Shown here one piece after another: positions 1 to 14,245 of a stretch of 64,000 nucleotides of DNA. Numbering within the stretch: the first letter of the stretch is position 1; each line of letters begins with the position of its first letter. Location: positions 62,001-126,000 of the forward strand of contig VZRG01000270.1 in assembly GCA_013397435.1 (NCBI GenBank), written 5' to 3'. This DNA comes from Erythrocercus mccallii. Taxonomy: Eukaryota > Chordata > Aves > Passeriformes > Dicruridae. A program made the translations under genes and the position numbers. A model generated the notes under the pieces. It was not told the DNA's origin. It saw only the letters and a program-made list of their open reading frames with translations, and did no database searches.

Positions 1-1723
1 AGCTTATTTACATGAGATAGGTTCATCCATGTTTCCATGAAAACAAATGGTAGTCCTCCTGCTGAATTTATTTATCAAGCATTGCATAAAAACTGGATGC
101 CATTTTCTGTTCAGCTATTCCCACTGGATTTCCACTGGTGAAAGTTAAAAGGTGTAATTTTGGCCTCGGTGATGTGAATGGCTGTGAATCTTAGTTTAAT
201 TGGACCAGGAACTGACCCAAAGTATTCTCCTTATTATCTTGTATATTCATTTTCATGACAGCTATTTGTGATGTCACAAAGAAGAGACATCATGGGTAGA
301 ACAGACATCTAGAGGAGGTATATTTCTAAGCCTCATAGACAGTGATTTATTTTAAATGACCTGCAGTAAGAGAAAATGAATGGTGGAAAATCAGTGTTGT
401 TTAAAAATATTTCACACCTTGCTATTAGAAAGAGTTTATGTTTTTATTGTGTAGTGGTGAAAATGAAAAGGAAAGTTCAAACTTATTTCTGATTTTTACC
501 ATAGTTGTAATGGCTATCTACATGCACCACTTCCTATACTAAATTTTGATCTGAACAATGTACAGGACACTGAACGATACAGGATCAAGGTCTCTCTTTC
601 TATTTTGATTCCAAAAGTGTTGTCCACTGTCACAGGAGAAGTGAACTTCATCAGACGTGACGTAACTTCACATCTGCGCAGGAGGCTATCCCTTGTAAAA
701 GAGTGGAGTTGTGAAGGAAACCTTTGTCTTCAGCTTCCTTGTAATCCTGCAGTACAGTTGAGCATGTTAGCTCAGTTGGAATAATGTCCTGATTTTCTAA
801 AGATGAAAAAAAAAATTAAGCCCTTTCCTCATTTTAGGTTCCCAGTTCTGTACTTTCTTAGATTTCACACTACCTGCTTTGGTTTTAGCAACTCTGATTT
901 CAGTCTGTCACCTTCCCTGGCTAAATATAAAAACTGATATGCTCCTCTCCTTGAAGTAGAATATTCAAGAAATGCAGTCCCAGTGAGAATGCTGTTTTGT
1001 AGCAGCAGGGATTCTTTTTTCCTGTCATTTTCTTAATTTGGTCTCTGTTTCAAATCTTTATCAACACCTGTCCTTTTAAGGAAACAGATTAAAATGTCTG
1101 GGAGTAAACAGAGGATTGATTTGGTGCGAATGTACAGCTTCTGTGCTTTTACAATACATGCAGTTATGAGCAGGGATACCACATGGTTTAATGTCCTTAC
1201 GGACTCTTAACTGCTTTGCTTCCTCGTCTTTGTGCACGCTGATTTTAGTTCTCCTTTCACTATGTTAGGCATAAATTAAATGTATATTTGAATTTTTTAT
1301 TTTTTTTTTTTAGAGCAAGGAACATGGTGTACGAAATGCTGCATAATGCAGTCAGGGCTGGAGAAAGGTTATCTGTTACAAAACTGTGGAGATTTAGAAG
1401 CAAATGCTAAAGATACTTGGGTTAATAAAATGATAACAATATTCTGAAATATTACAGAATATATTGCAGTAGCTCAAATATATTGATGACTGTCTGATTG
1501 GGTTAGAGATAAAAGCAGTAGACATGCATTTGCTCTGCTTGCTCTCATTTAATTTCATCATAGTGAGTCACATAGGCATCAAGATTTATGTGTGTCTGAT
1601 AAGTAGTCAGGATAGAGAGTGCTAATGATGGCTGTAATGCTTTCTAGAATTCTATTTCTTCTGACTTTGGTTGACATTGTGACTCTAAATACTGCAGATT
1701 CTGTAAATTAGTAAGTGGGAGAT

Positions 1724-1738
1724 GGGGGGGGGGGGGGG
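1724..1738 (+). repeat. Poly-G run of 15
   Basis: An uninterrupted run of 15 G follows GAGAT. It is a mononucleotide microsatellite, able to form G-quadruplex-type structure and prone to sequencing and assembly error. Confidence 0.95.
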
Positions 1739-1927
1739 TTAACCCACCTCAGAATTCACACCATATTCATCAATATTTAGTTATCCATAGGTTGATTTTC
1801 TTAAATTCTCCCCTTCCTCCCATGTTTGGACAGCAGAATGCATGGTGCTTCTCAGGGAATATTTATCAGATTGGAGTGTGCATTTATTGGAAGAAATTCA
1901 GGGAAAGTAAGTCATAAAACATGCTGA

Positions 1928-2007
1928 GGTCTTTTTGGTTTGGTGGTTTTTTGTGTGGGCTTTTTTTGTATGTGTTTTTGGGTTTTTTTCTTCTTTTTTT
2001 CTTTTGC
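1928..2007 (+). repeat. T/G-rich low-complexity tract
   Basis: A T-rich tract with interspersed G pairs ends in a pure pyrimidine run and TTTTGCAG. The short open frame that starts at 1921 is mostly Phe/Leu/Gly read from this low complexity and is not a gene. Confidence 0.8.
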
Positions 2008-3902
2008 AGGGAGCTTATTTATCCTTTAGTTCATAGAAATTCTTTTTCATCACTGATCAGTGCAGAATGGAAAGACTTGGCTGAGTCTTACTGGCTCACG
2101 TGGGACAACTCTCTCTAGCACAATCTGTTTCTGCTGATGGCCCCAGCACTGATATGACAGATGCTTGGAAGATGGTGTCCCTACTGCCACTGTCATTGAC
2201 ACCATTGCAAATTCTTAAAGGAAAGTTGCAAAGAGTCTTACTCTAGTTGAAAAAGAAGACCCACAGTAAAAAACAAGGTAGTCTTTTACAGCCTGGTCCT
2301 ATGGGGTCTCTCTTGCCATCAAGTGCTTTTGGATGGTCTTAACTGTAGGTAGTGGGTTGAAGGTCTTCACGTCTTTAAATGACTGTGGTGTTAATAGGAA
2401 AATTTGGAGTATGGTGAGGTGTTTGCACATCTCTTACTGTCCTCATTTATATGACTTAAGTGTTTGTTGCCATTGTAGCAGTGGTCCTTAGAGGAACTAC
2501 TTTTCCAGGACATGAACAAAGAGAGGAGTGACAGTATTGCAGCTAGAAAAAACATGGGAAAAGATAGCTATGGGCAATTTCCACAGCTCTTAATAAGTAG
2601 CAAGAGCAAGTATAGCAGAGAAAATCAATAGAAGCCCCCTGTCTACCTTCTTACCTCCACAGCCCTTTCCTGAAACCCACAAGAAAAAAAAGATGCAGGA
2701 ATAAAGCATTTATCTTCAATGTGCCTGTCAGTTAGGCACATCCTATGTCTGACAGCAAGGCTCTTTTCCACTTTATCATTTCATGCTTGTTTTGGAGAAG
2801 AGAGTCTGTTATTCTATTTAATTCTATCAGCTGTTAGAAAGTACTCCCTATTCTACTGATATTTTCCTTTGAGCAGTTTAAATTCTTCTGAAATGGCACA
2901 CATTTTACTGAAGGCTGTTGTTGCTGTTTTGTGTATTAATGCCTACATTTTTCAGCCAGACTTATGAAGAGGAATCAGTTGATTCTGGGGTGCTTCTCTC
3001 CATGTACTTAAAGGGAATATATCCTTTCTTTGCTCCTTATTTTTCATTATTTATACAGAGAAGATAGAGAAGTTGAGTGGGGTCTCTCTTAAGTGCCAAT
3101 GTGAGGAATGGATCCCAAAACCAAATTTTGACTTAGGACTCTTGTTACTGAGCATCGTTCTATACATAATTATCTCCTATGAAGTAGACTGCTTATCCTG
3201 AAAAACTGGACAAATACCTATTGTAGGTAACAGAGTAGGATGAAATCTCAAAATAAAACCAAACATGAGTTTGTTCCACTTCTACTTTAAACTTCTGCGT
3301 AAAACAGAACAGAGACCATAAACCCTAAATTTTCAGGCTGTAATATACCTTATCATGACTAATGAAATTTGAAACAGAGCAGGGTAACCATCTTTCTGCA
3401 GCTCTTCGTATGAAATCTAGTTTAATGGCTGTTACCACAAAGAGAAGGGTACAAAAATATACATTAGGCTTACAGGTATTTGAATAAAATAATTTTGATG
3501 AAAAAACAGTATTTTTCATTTTGCTCCTTTGAAACCAACTGGAACTATGGCTAAAAAAATAAATTACTAAAGTTTTCATTTTAAACACTATTCATGATGT
3601 GACATAAGAACACTGTGCATATATTGTTGTTGATTTGGTCACTTCAGAGTGAGGACCTATGAAGACAAACCCAGTGAAAAAGTATGTTATGTTCCCTAAT
3701 GAGGGAATAGGAATTCAAAATTGACAGACAGATTTGCTGTACTCAGTGTTAGGAATTCATGCTGAAGAAGACAAGGCAATAAGGTGTCAGCATGCCTGGA
3801 AGAATAGTATACATATTCTCTGATATAAAAATGACAAGCTAAAAGAGCTGAGTTACCATGATGATGAGTTACTGTGCTCATCTTCCTCTAGGCAACGTAT
3901 CT

Positions 3903-4090
3903 ATTGCCCAGAGAAGGTATGGATTCCCCATCCCTGGAAGTGTTCAAGACCAGGCTGAATGGGGTCCTGAGCAACCTAGTCTAGTGGAGGTGTTCCTGCC
4001 CATGGCAAGGGGTGAGGGTGGGAGTTTGGAATGACATGATTTTTAAGGTCCCTTCTGAATCAAACCATTCTATAATTCCACTATTCTTTT
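3903..4090 (+). mobile_element. CR1 LINE 3'-end fragment (plus)
   Basis: This is a 5'-truncated copy of the avian chicken-repeat-1 non-LTR retrotransposon, sense orientation. It has the characteristic phrases CCCATCCCTGGAAGTGTTC, AAGACCAGGCTGAATGGGG, AGCAACCTAGTCTAGTGG and TGCCCATGGCA. It ends with AAGGTCCCTTCTGAATCAAA and a decayed ATTCTATAATTCCACTATT tail, which corresponds to the octamer-type 3' end of CR1. Only about 190 bp remains, with no coding capacity. Confidence 0.88.
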
Positions 4091-4787
4091 AAGAAACAGG
4101 TATTTCAAGGAAATATTTTAATTCAATTTCATTGAAATGTAAAATAAGTTTATTTAAAGAAGTTGAGAACAAAGAAAATGACTGCAGCTTTAAAATGTTT
4201 TTGATGCAAAAAGAAAATTAAGGAGATAATGCAGATGTATGGATTGCCAAATGTTATATTATTTTATACAGAAAAATTGCCTTTTCCCACTCTGCTGACA
4301 TATTTAAGCGTGGCTACAGCCTCAATAAAGTAAACCTAAGCCCTACACAATTTAGGTAACTACAGAAAATTAGGATCTAAAAGCAGCAGAAGTTTGCATC
4401 GCCTGTTTGACCTTCATGAGAATAGCAGAGCAATCAATCTTTTAGGTTTAACAGAAGTGGTATAAAATTTGAGGAAGACATAAATTTTGCTTCATATGCA
4501 AAAAAGCTGCATGTAAATGGCTACATACCTGTCAAATCTTTAGCTGAACAATATAGACTGAGATAATACCACAAGTCAATCCCTTCCTCAAGTTTCATGT
4601 TATTAGATTTGATTTACTAGTAAAACCACCTAAAGCCCTCCTAATCTTGAATTCTGGGTCTGTTTGAGGTGTTGCTTTGTCCCCTCTTCTCTTCCAGCTT
4701 TCTCATCTGAAAGAGCTGCTTGATGTGGAAACTACTCATCTGCCAGTATGACTTGGAATTTGTTGTCTTCATTTGTAACATAGTGAT

Positions 4788-4837
4788 TTTTTTTTTTTTG
4801 GATTTTTTGGGGGGCTGTGTTGATTTGGGTTTTTTAA
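4788..4837 (+). repeat. T/G-rich low-complexity tract
   Basis: A T-run of about 13 is followed by GG(A)TTTTTTGGGGGG and a further GGGTTTTTT. It is simple sequence of the type repeated elsewhere in the window. Confidence 0.75.
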
Positions 4838-7233
4838 AGCAGCTCAGTGCACACAAACTCTTCTTTTTCTATATAAAATCTTAAGTTCTGCCAACCTGTT
4901 ACAAATGCTACAAAGAAAAAAGGAATATTTTATTTCTATATGCCAGTGGACTTAAATAAAGGTGCTATGTGCTTACACAGTGTCAGGAATAATTTATATT
5001 AATTTTTAGGACAATTACTATACGATTGATTAGACTGTGGGCCTTCCTGCCAAAGGACTTTGTAGAAACATAATCACGGAAAAGGTCAACTATCTGTATT
5101 TCTAAACTGTACAGCAGAAACCCTTAGTTCTGCAGACCAGTTACAGCTAACAGAAAATTTCATAGCAGCTTCACTGCAAACACAAAGCACATGCTGTAAG
5201 TGAATTCAGTTTAAAAAAAAAAAGAGAAAAAAGCAATCAGTACAGCAAACCTAGGAATACCTATTTTCACATTAAATTCCATTTCTTTTTCACAAGCTCC
5301 CATTATCAGACTTTGATGAAACAGGTTTTTTCGACTGCTAATCCACAATACGTGCTATGTTCAGGACTGAAGGAGACTGAGTGAAAATTCAGCACAAATT
5401 ATGGGCCGTTTGAAATCTCTAGTACTACTGGAAAAACATCAGTGCAGAGCACAGATTGGAGGATATATTGGCTTAAGTCCATCCAAAGGTTCTTGTTGGG
5501 AATGTTGCTGGTTGAAAACCAGTTTTCCTGCAGTGCTGATGTACATTTATGTTCATTCTTGCAAATATGTCCAGTAAAGTCACTCTTACTTCAAACGTGT
5601 TTGCTCACATAGCCAAAACCTCTCACTGCATTTGAAACAGATTCCAGTGAACTTTGCATTCCTTTTACATTTTATAACTCCTTATTCTGAATGACATTTT
5701 GTTTTGACAGAATTCCCAGTAATTATCACATGACTTAAATGCAGAATAGAGTGTCAAGCACTTATGGACCTTACAGGACACGGAAACCAAAAGGGCACAA
5801 AAGGGCACAAAGGTGCTTTATTAATTCAACATGAGAATAAGTGGCTGGGCAAAGAGATTGGCACACTCTGTAGCGCAAGAAGTAGCACTTTATCAGGGAT
5901 TCCCAGATCCCTTAGAAAAGTCCATAATTAATAATTGTTGTAGTTTCATACATATATTGGCAAAAAGCCTAATAAATAACTTCTGCATCTGCTGTTTCAG
6001 TGATGTCATAGGTTAGTTTGTTCCAAAGAAAGAAGAAAGATGAGACATGGAAAGAAAAATAGGTTTTTTAAATTTCTCTTCATAACAAATGTGTACTTGA
6101 TAAAGTCTTTAATGGTGCAACTTCCTGCAGCCACTAATAACTGAGTATGTTTACTTGTTATTTGGTTCACCCAAACTATTTGCTACTCATACCCTTCATC
6201 TTGGCTGCATGATAGGCCAGTAGAGAGGGTTGTATCACTGAAATATGAATGATTGTGAATCATGCACATGTTTACACACATGCCCACAAATTAAGATTCT
6301 TGAAAAGTGTGTCGTATCTGTACTGCTGGTTAATGCAGGAAATTGCCAGCTAGTGTTTGTATCCATATCAAATTAGTTTTCATCACCATCCACATAAATG
6401 TCATAATAGCCTAATACAGTCATAAACAACTTGACTGCACCAGTATTTTGTTTTGAATTTAGAGAACTAGTTACAGTACACCAGTTCTTTACTCAAAAGC
6501 TCAAATATGCCAACCTCAGCTCGATATCTCATTCCCTGTAGGCATACATTACTCATTTCAGCTCAGTCACCAAGATTTTGTGTGACAAGCTATAAAAAGC
6601 TCTGCAACGCTATGTATGTAGATCTAGTGGATCCAGCTATTATTAAAGAATTCTGGGCAATCCACTGTTCTAATTCCTCATCACTACCCAGCCTCACAGG
6701 AGGCTAGATGAACTTTGTGCATATGAAAACAGGAGATATTTTATGAGGCTATGCAGCTGGGTGCCATTTGAGGATTACAGGTAATTCTTACGACTGCATA
6801 CTTTATGTTGGCATGCCAGGATAAGTAAGTGAGAGAAGGATTTATTTGAAGCTGTTACCTGGAGAGCAGTTCCACTGACCGTTTGCAAGAGGGTTTGTGA
6901 ACATTGATTATCTGGTCTTGTTTGAGGTGGAGTGTAGTGTGCAGTGTGTAGGTTGATACAGGAGTCACAGAAGACCCGTATTCTTTTGGACCATTAGCTT
7001 GAGGACTTTGGCAACTGGGAACTGAGTCCTGGGTCTCCATAGACTATAGTGAGAACTGAGCTGCAAGTTACATGTGTAAACACTGAAATTTAGGTGTTGT
7101 AAAGTCTTGGGAGAAATCACATGTCGAATGTTTACTCTGTGGCCTGTTGTCAGCTGGGCAGTAGAGATCAAGGGATTAATTTGGACAATTTCTCTGAAAA
7201 TATTCATGCGCTATCACATTGCTGCAGTTTCTG

Positions 7234-7274
7234 TTGATATTTCCCTCCCAACAGAAATTGATATTTCCCTCCCA
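7234..7274 (+). repeat. Short tandem duplication, 24-bp unit
   Basis: The unit TTGATATTTCCCTCCCA occurs at 7234 and again 24 bp later at 7258, with AACAGAAA as the spacer part of the first unit. It is a local duplication of about 1.7 copies. Confidence 0.8.
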
Positions 7275-10200
7275 GAGGGCCTCTGGGCAGACTCAGGATA
7301 CCTAGGTCCCAGTCTGACTTTGTATTTAAATCCAGTGTCAGAGTTGGCCAACCTTTTTCCTTTGTGTAGCTTTCCTGTCACTGTCTCAGAGGAGACCCAT
7401 TTGAGATCAGTGGGTCTGCTGGACTAGTGTGCTTGCTTGTGATAAGGAGGTGGGTTGTGTAATGGAAATGTGTCTGGCTGAGTGATTAGAAAAAGTTGGG
7501 AAGGGGTGGAACTGAGCACCCCGCAGGAGGACTGCATGCCTGGTTTTTTTCCCACTGCTCAGCCCTACTCCTTGGTTTCTAGTGGACCTCCACAGCCACT
7601 CTACTCTCTGAATTTGTTCCATCATTGTTTTTCTTATTAAATTAACTTCAATTAAAGTTTACTTGTATCTTTTATCATTCAGAAAAAAACACTATTTAAA
7701 TATTTAATGCAGAAAATAGCAAGACTGGGGAAGAAGGAGAGCAATACTAGGGAGCCAGTATGCTTTAGGGTAGCATAGCAGAAATTAAGATGGAAATGCA
7801 TTAGAGGCCAGGGAGATACCAGGGAATGCTTTTTATGGTATCTGCTGTCCCCTGGGCCATTGCCATGACTTTCACGCCTTTGTGGGATATGTTTTATTTC
7901 TTCCTTGGCAGTCCATGCTTTTGAGAATGAATGAATGATTCTTGAATGGAGCTGCCTAATTAAAAGCCCTAAATTCCACCATGAGTGGAAAACTGAGTTT
8001 TGCCGTGGGCTGCGAGGGCACTTCTGTATCATGGACAGTTTCTATTGGGAGCTGCAAATGTGTTAGGCAAGGATGAACTGGGCCTCCTTGCCTGGTATTG
8101 AACTTTATAAAAATTTCCTTATTCTCCCCCCTCACTTACATAAACCAGCTTTTATTTTCTTTTCCTGTTTTCTTTTTGTTTGTGACTATAACAACTTGTT
8201 TCCTTCATTGTTTTTTATTTCAGTATCTTACTCTTTTTTCAAAGAAGTGTGCAGTTTCTTAAGCACTGAGGGACCAACATCTATAAATTTGTCTTTCTAA
8301 CAAAGTACACAGAGATGTTTGAAGAATCATTTGAGATACAAATTGTTCACAAATAGGATGCTGAGTCACCTCTACGTCTATTAGATATTTTAAGTAGTGA
8401 TTTGTCAATCAAAGCCAACAATTAAAGCTTCTCTAAATAAAGAATTCATGTTTTCCCCTCATGATGGTGTCACTATCAACGAGAATAGGAGTGAACTGTA
8501 GAGCAAAACAGTTTGTCCTGAGGACTTGATGTTCACACTAAATAAATTTCAGGAAGGTGTTATTTGTGGTAGGTGTAGTCTGATCCAATGGTAGTTGGAA
8601 CACATAAGTTTCACTCCTGGAGCACATTTCTGGTTTTCCTCTGAAAACAAACCTGTTCACTTGCTCTGAGATTATGTGATGGGAATCAAAACACAGTAAG
8701 TATGAATGACTAGGAAAGGCCTTCAAAAGTGCATTCTGCATCCACACAAAAATGTGCATGTGGACATATTAGTGTCATATTGACATTCTTTCTATTCCTT
8801 TTCAGTTTTCAGTTCAAAAAGTTGAAACCCAAGACGCAAATAAAAAAATTTAATAATAAAACTCCAAAAATAGGAATTCTACGTTTCCAAACCCTTTAAA
8901 GTTTTGCAAATATTTTGGAATATTGGTATCCTTGAAAATATATCTGACAGCTGGGCAGATGCAATCGAGATTGTTCATGTGTCTATACTGCAGTCTTTGC
9001 TATGAAATACTAATGGTTCGAGTGGACCATTGATCTTCCTTGTTTGCCTTGTCTTTATTGCATGATTCAGGTCATCCATTGTCCAAGACACCTATTACTT
9101 CAGTGGGTTTGGTTCAAGCCCTTGGGGCTGTAATTACTCAGCTGACTAATGCCAGTAAATTTTTGGAAATTTGCAGAGAACTATGATTGCCAAGTTCCAG
9201 AGAATCTCGGCCTTGCATGTACACAGAGCTGTTCTCTTAGGGTTTTTAAAGGATTAAATGTAATAGCAGTGTACACTGAAACAGAAAGTGTGATAATCTT
9301 AGTTCGCTTGCTTATGTGGCAGAAGCAGCTTGGAAGGGCACAGCATTTTCAGTGAAAAAAATCTTTTGTCTGGTTAGATAAATATCCTCTTGTCTTCTTT
9401 AACAAAAATAAAGTTCATGTTTTGAGATTGCATTGTGCTGGTTCCATAAAGCTTCCTTGGATATCTAGCTCCTTTGTTTTGCAGTGGTGTTTAATCGCTT
9501 GCAGTATCATGCACTCTTCAGCCATGCACATTATCCCTTAATTATATACGACTAAGCCCCTCTTGACTGTAAGACATGTTGTTTGTTCAAACGCACTTAC
9601 AAATCCATTTTCTTATCAGTTCTTTGCTGAACATTTACACAACGGGGTACTGTTTAAATATGAAAATAAACCTTTTATAAAAAAATTGTTTGACCCACCC
9701 ACCTGGTCTCCATCTGTGATTGTTCTGTCTCTGCAATCTGTTGTCTGCTTTTCCTCAGCGTGTTCTTTATCTTTTTGGATGGCTGCTATCTTTGAGTGAC
9801 TTTATTGCCCCTCCCTATTTTCTCTGTGCTTAGTTGAAAGTGACATTTTTAAATCATAAGGATCAGCCAGGCAGATTTGATACGCTCTTTGCTATGAGAC
9901 ACACTTCTGTTCAGAGTATGCAATTAGTAAAGACAACTTCATTTCACAGTATCACAACTTATGCTGCACTATTTGGAATTAAAGCACTGTGTGAATCCAA
10001 GGAGTTTTATCATAAAAACTGGTGTAGATAAATCTGTCAGAATTAGCAATCTTTTTTCTTACCACATGCTTACTGAAACCCAGAAGTTTCTTCATATTTT
10101 GTTCCAGTTCAGTTTCATGTCAGTGAATTACTATAGTAATGCTTTTCCTTTTTTTTCATTAAAGAGGAGTTGTGTGTTTGTAATCTCTTAATAAACTGAC

Positions 10201-12572
10201 ACACTAATCTTTAGATAAAGAGGTTAAATCCATTTTTATTTTAAAGGATTATAGTTAAATTCTTACAAAGACAGTTAAATTTCCAGTCTGTGCACTGATA
10301 AATTTTTTATTGTCTTCTGTGAACCTGGAAGGGAATCCTTTCTTAAAGAAATTAGAGTGTATTTTTTGTTTGCTTTCTGTCAGCATTTCTGTTTTTTCCC
10401 ATTCCAAGTCAAATGTAACTATGGAGAACATTGCTTTTTTGCATTAAAGTTCCTTCAAAAACAACACAATGGATTCAAAGGCATGAGCATATTTTTTTCT
10501 AAGTAAGTAGGACAATCAGCATTAAATGTAGAAATATCTGAGACCAGGATATGCAAGTAAAGTTATTTTTAGATTCTATAACACTGTTGTGCTGAAGTGG
10601 AGTAATTTCTCTCATGTGGGTTCTTAGAAGTTGGTCTTTTGTTTAGATGGATTTGCCTGCTGTATAATGATGGCCTTGAGGAATGTGTTACAGAAACCTG
10701 TGAAAAACTTTTTCTGGATTGGGGCCTGGAATGGTAATAGTAGGTCATTGTCCAAAGGAAACAAAAATGTGTTATTAAGTTATTTTAACTTAATTTCAAT
10801 TGGAAAACTTATAGAGATGCCTGCTTCTATTCTATTTCACAAGAAAGCCCTCCAGATTTATTTCTTGCCAGCCAATTATTAAACACCATTACAGTTAAAT
10901 TAAATTAAACAACCACACTGAGCCGTGTCAAAGCTTCAGGAAGAAACAGAACAGATCCATTTGCACCACTTGCTTTACAGAGAACTTTATCCTTGAACTG
11001 TGAGGTCTGAGAGATATCTGAGACTCACCAAAAAGACCTTCATTATTTCACAGGACCCAAAATGATTTCACGAGAAGATTTCAGATTATCTGGTGCTTTT
11101 ATAGGAAACTCTTCCATTTTATTGTATGTGGAGAACTGTAGGACAGGATTTTTGGGGTTTTTGGAGGGAATCATCTGTGTGAGGAGGGAGTCTGGCATAA
11201 AGATAGACAGAATGATCAAGCTTAGTGCTGTTCTCTCCACAGAAGTACAAGAAGCTACTCAGGTTATAATTTTACTAACTTTACATTTTGTTAATGCATT
11301 GATTAAACATTGTTGCTGAAATGAGTGTTTCTGCTCCTTTTCCACTTTCCACTCCATTTCACAGCCCTCTGCCCCTGTGTTAGTGCCTTCACAGACGCTT
11401 AATGGCTGTAGAGTAAACTGGATTGAGGAACCAATAGAACAGCACAGAAGTTAGTTTTGCAGTAGTATGTCACAAGGTTTTGTACATAAGGCTTTAGTGA
11501 CATATGAATTATCTTGCCCATATAATAAAATTTTATGTTTTGCAGAAGTAGGTTGATGTTGGGGAACTTCTTTGTCTGCATAGGTGTGTCTACATTGTAT
11601 TTTAGACATCAGTGTTGAGCATTTGAAAAAAACAGACTGAGTGTTCAGGCTTTTAGAGGCAAGTGTTAGATGAACTTCATGGCATCCTGGTAAGCAAAAC
11701 TTGGCCTAGTATCCTCCAGCTGGCTTTAGCTAACACTGTCCCACCCGTACCTGTCCATGGATGGGGTCAGGCAGGCACGTCAATGTATGGATTCTCCTGG
11801 AAGGTTGCAGAGAGGCAGCTCCAATCTGTAGACAGCCTGAGAAATACCTGCATGCAGGCATCTACAGTTCCTGGGGCAGCATAAGCCATCTGTCCCCTGC
11901 AGCCCTCAGACTTGTCCATTGAGGAACAACTCCAAAGGATGAAAGGCAAGTTGCAAACCTTGATACTGCACACTTAGATCTCCTCAAGTGGTAGGTGCAG
12001 CTGATGTATTTCAATGGTAGACCAAAACTTACCCCTCTTTCTGTTATCCCTCTGATGGTAATTTAGAAGCAACTCTGTCAGAAAAGCTATCATCTCATTT
12101 TCCCTTCACCAGTTCATGTTTCTTCTCCTAGAAGTTTCTAGCCAGGGAGTGAGAGGATTTTTCAGATATTTGTAAGCTGTTTATTCCTAAGCTGGTTTGG
12201 TGGAAGAACACAGCGACTCTCTGATTAGAAGCTTGACAGCCGTACTGGCAAGCCTATGGATGTTTATTTGGCAAGGGAAATGAGAGCCTTTGGGGGGCTT
12301 ACTAGGCATTAGAGATGCTCATGTCAGGGGACGCGTTCATTGCTCTGTATAAAAGGTTGTCATATCGTAGTTGTGTTGGAGTGGTGCTGTGTAATAGGGT
12401 TGCTATTTAGAGTGTGACTGTCGCTCTTTGTTTGTTTGATTTGAGGTAATGAGACTAAAAGACTCTAAAATAATGGAGTTTCTTAAAAAATTCAATAAGA
12501 GAATGAAAAAACCCCAGTCCTACCTAGTACTCAGTACTTTTGGATTCCACTGTACATTTTTACCTTTAATAT

Positions 12573-13080
12573 CCTAGAATCATATAATTATTTAGGTTGG
12601 AAAAGACCTTTGATGATCCACTCCAACCAGTACCCCAATACAGCCAGACCTACCACTTAACAATGTCCCTAAGTGCCACATCCACACATCTTTTAAATAC
12701 CTCTGAGGACCATGACTCAACCACTTTCCTGGGCAACCTATTCCAAAGCTTGCAGCACGTTCAGTGAAAAAATTTTTTCTTATAGCTAAATTAAACCTCC
12801 TTTAGCACACCTTGAGGCCATTTCCTCTTATCCTGTTAATTGTTATTTAGGAGAAGAGGCTGACCTCCACCTCCTTTTAGACAGCTGAAGAGAGCGATAA
12901 GGTTTTCCCTGAACCTCCCTTTCTCCATTGTAAACAACTGCAGTTCCCTCAGCTGCTTCTTATAAGATTTGTGCTCCAGACCCTTCATCAACTCTGTGGC
13001 TTTTCTCTGGACCTGATTCAGCACCTCAATGTTCTCCTTGTAGTGAGGGACTCAGAACTGAACACAGTACTAGAGGTTAA
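12573..13080 (-). mobile_element. CR1 LINE fragment with ORF2 C-terminal remnant (minus)
   Basis: This is an antisense CR1 copy. On the plus strand it begins with the inverted 3' tail (AGAATCATATAATTATTTAG, then GTTGGAAAAGACC). It continues through the 3' UTR (TACCCCAATACAGCCAGACC, CTGGGCAACCTATTCCAAAG) into the end of ORF2. The minus-strand frame from 13024 to 12836 still reads with the flavour of the CR1 ORF2 C terminus (GLEHKSY, LRELQLFTMEKGR, ENLIALFSCLKGG). It is 5'-truncated and cannot be active because most of the reverse transcriptase is missing. Confidence 0.9.
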
Positions 13081-13718
13081 AGATTTTTTTGTTAAATCCA
13101 AAGGCCTTTGCTACATTGGAAAGTCAGGTAAAAAGACCCAGAAGACTATGGGAATCTTGTTGGCTTGAAATTCAAAGATTTTTTTTCAATTTTTTAAAAA
13201 ATTGTTTTCCAAATGATTTGTCAGTGATCAGATTTTGCTGTATTTTTATTTAAAAAACGAGCAAACCCAAAATACATGTCCCTCCCCTTCCCAAATTCCA
13301 TTATTTTCATTACTGTTTTGATGTTTTTCATTCTCTTTACAAAACAACAGGAAACCTTACCTAAGGCACACTTACCTAAGGCCATACCAAAGCCCAAGTG
13401 TGCATTAACTACATCAAAATATTAATTTGTGTATGGCCAGACAAGGTGTTGCTGTATAGAACCTATGAGAAATCAGAGGAGTTTAGTCACAGAATCACTG
13501 CTGTCAAAAGTCCCTGATGAACTCAGTGAGTTAAGTGGCAATATTGTGTAAGCTTCATTGTTTCAGCTATGCCCTTGGAACAGGGAAGCAAACAAGTTAA
13601 AGAAAAATCTCATGAAAACAATCTATTGTATTAATTTCATCACCACTGACTTGGGGTGATTTTGGTGGTTTTTTTTTAAAATTTTCTTAGAGATGTTAGA
13701 GTTTAATTTTATATGAGT

Positions 13719-13759
13719 AAATAAATAAATAAAAAACCAAAAAAAAAACCCTAACAAAA
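13719..13759 (+). repeat. (AAAT)n and A-rich tract
   Basis: AAATAAATAAATAAA is followed by A-runs interrupted by CC. Simple repeat. Confidence 0.8.
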
Positions 13760-14217
13760 AATCATTACAGGGATGTGACAAATTTAGCATGAATTTTTCA
13801 TATATGTCTGTATAGAAAAAGAGCACCACTTACATCCAAGTTTGTACATCCAGTTTCTTTTTGTTGCAACAGTTCTCTATTGTCTGCTGATGCATCCAGG
13901 GATGTGTTATTCTGCTGAGTTAGAGAGTCATACAAATTTCCTATCAGACCATCATAACTTTCACAACGTAAGTTGGTTTGTAGTTATAAGTTTGCTGAAT
14001 TTTTAGTAACTGTAGTTTTAACAGATTCTTATTTTAGTGAAAATTTCAAAAAGTTTATAACTCAATATTATCATTTTAATAAAAGAGGAAGTAACAATAA
14101 TGAGAACCTGAAGATGAAGAAGGCGTGAGCAAATCAAGTGCATTTATTCATTAAATTTTGGTTGAGAACTTTCCGCGAAAGACAGATAAAATTTCTACTT
14201 CTTAGAATACTTCAGGC

Positions 14218-14245
14218 TTTTTTTTTTTTTTTTTTTTTTTTTTTT
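14218..14245 (+). repeat. Poly-T run of 28
   Basis: An uninterrupted run of 28 T. No LINE or SINE body is recognisable on either side, so it is listed as a simple repeat and not as an inverted poly-A tail. Confidence 0.92.

Larger units (their letters stand above)
4091..12572. other. Intron 3 block without recognised genes
   Basis: Apart from two short repeats listed separately, I see no exon, RNA gene or identifiable transposon here. Open frames are short and lack recognisable domains. Confidence 0.6.

Noticed and set aside
1921..2118. Open frame of 65 codons rich in Phe, Leu and Gly
   Set aside because: It is produced by the T/G-rich low-complexity tract; there is no domain, promoter or splice context.
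12836..13024. Minus-strand 62-codon open frame that looks protein-like
   Set aside because: It is the C-terminal remnant of CR1 ORF2, not a host gene, and is covered by the CR1 entry.
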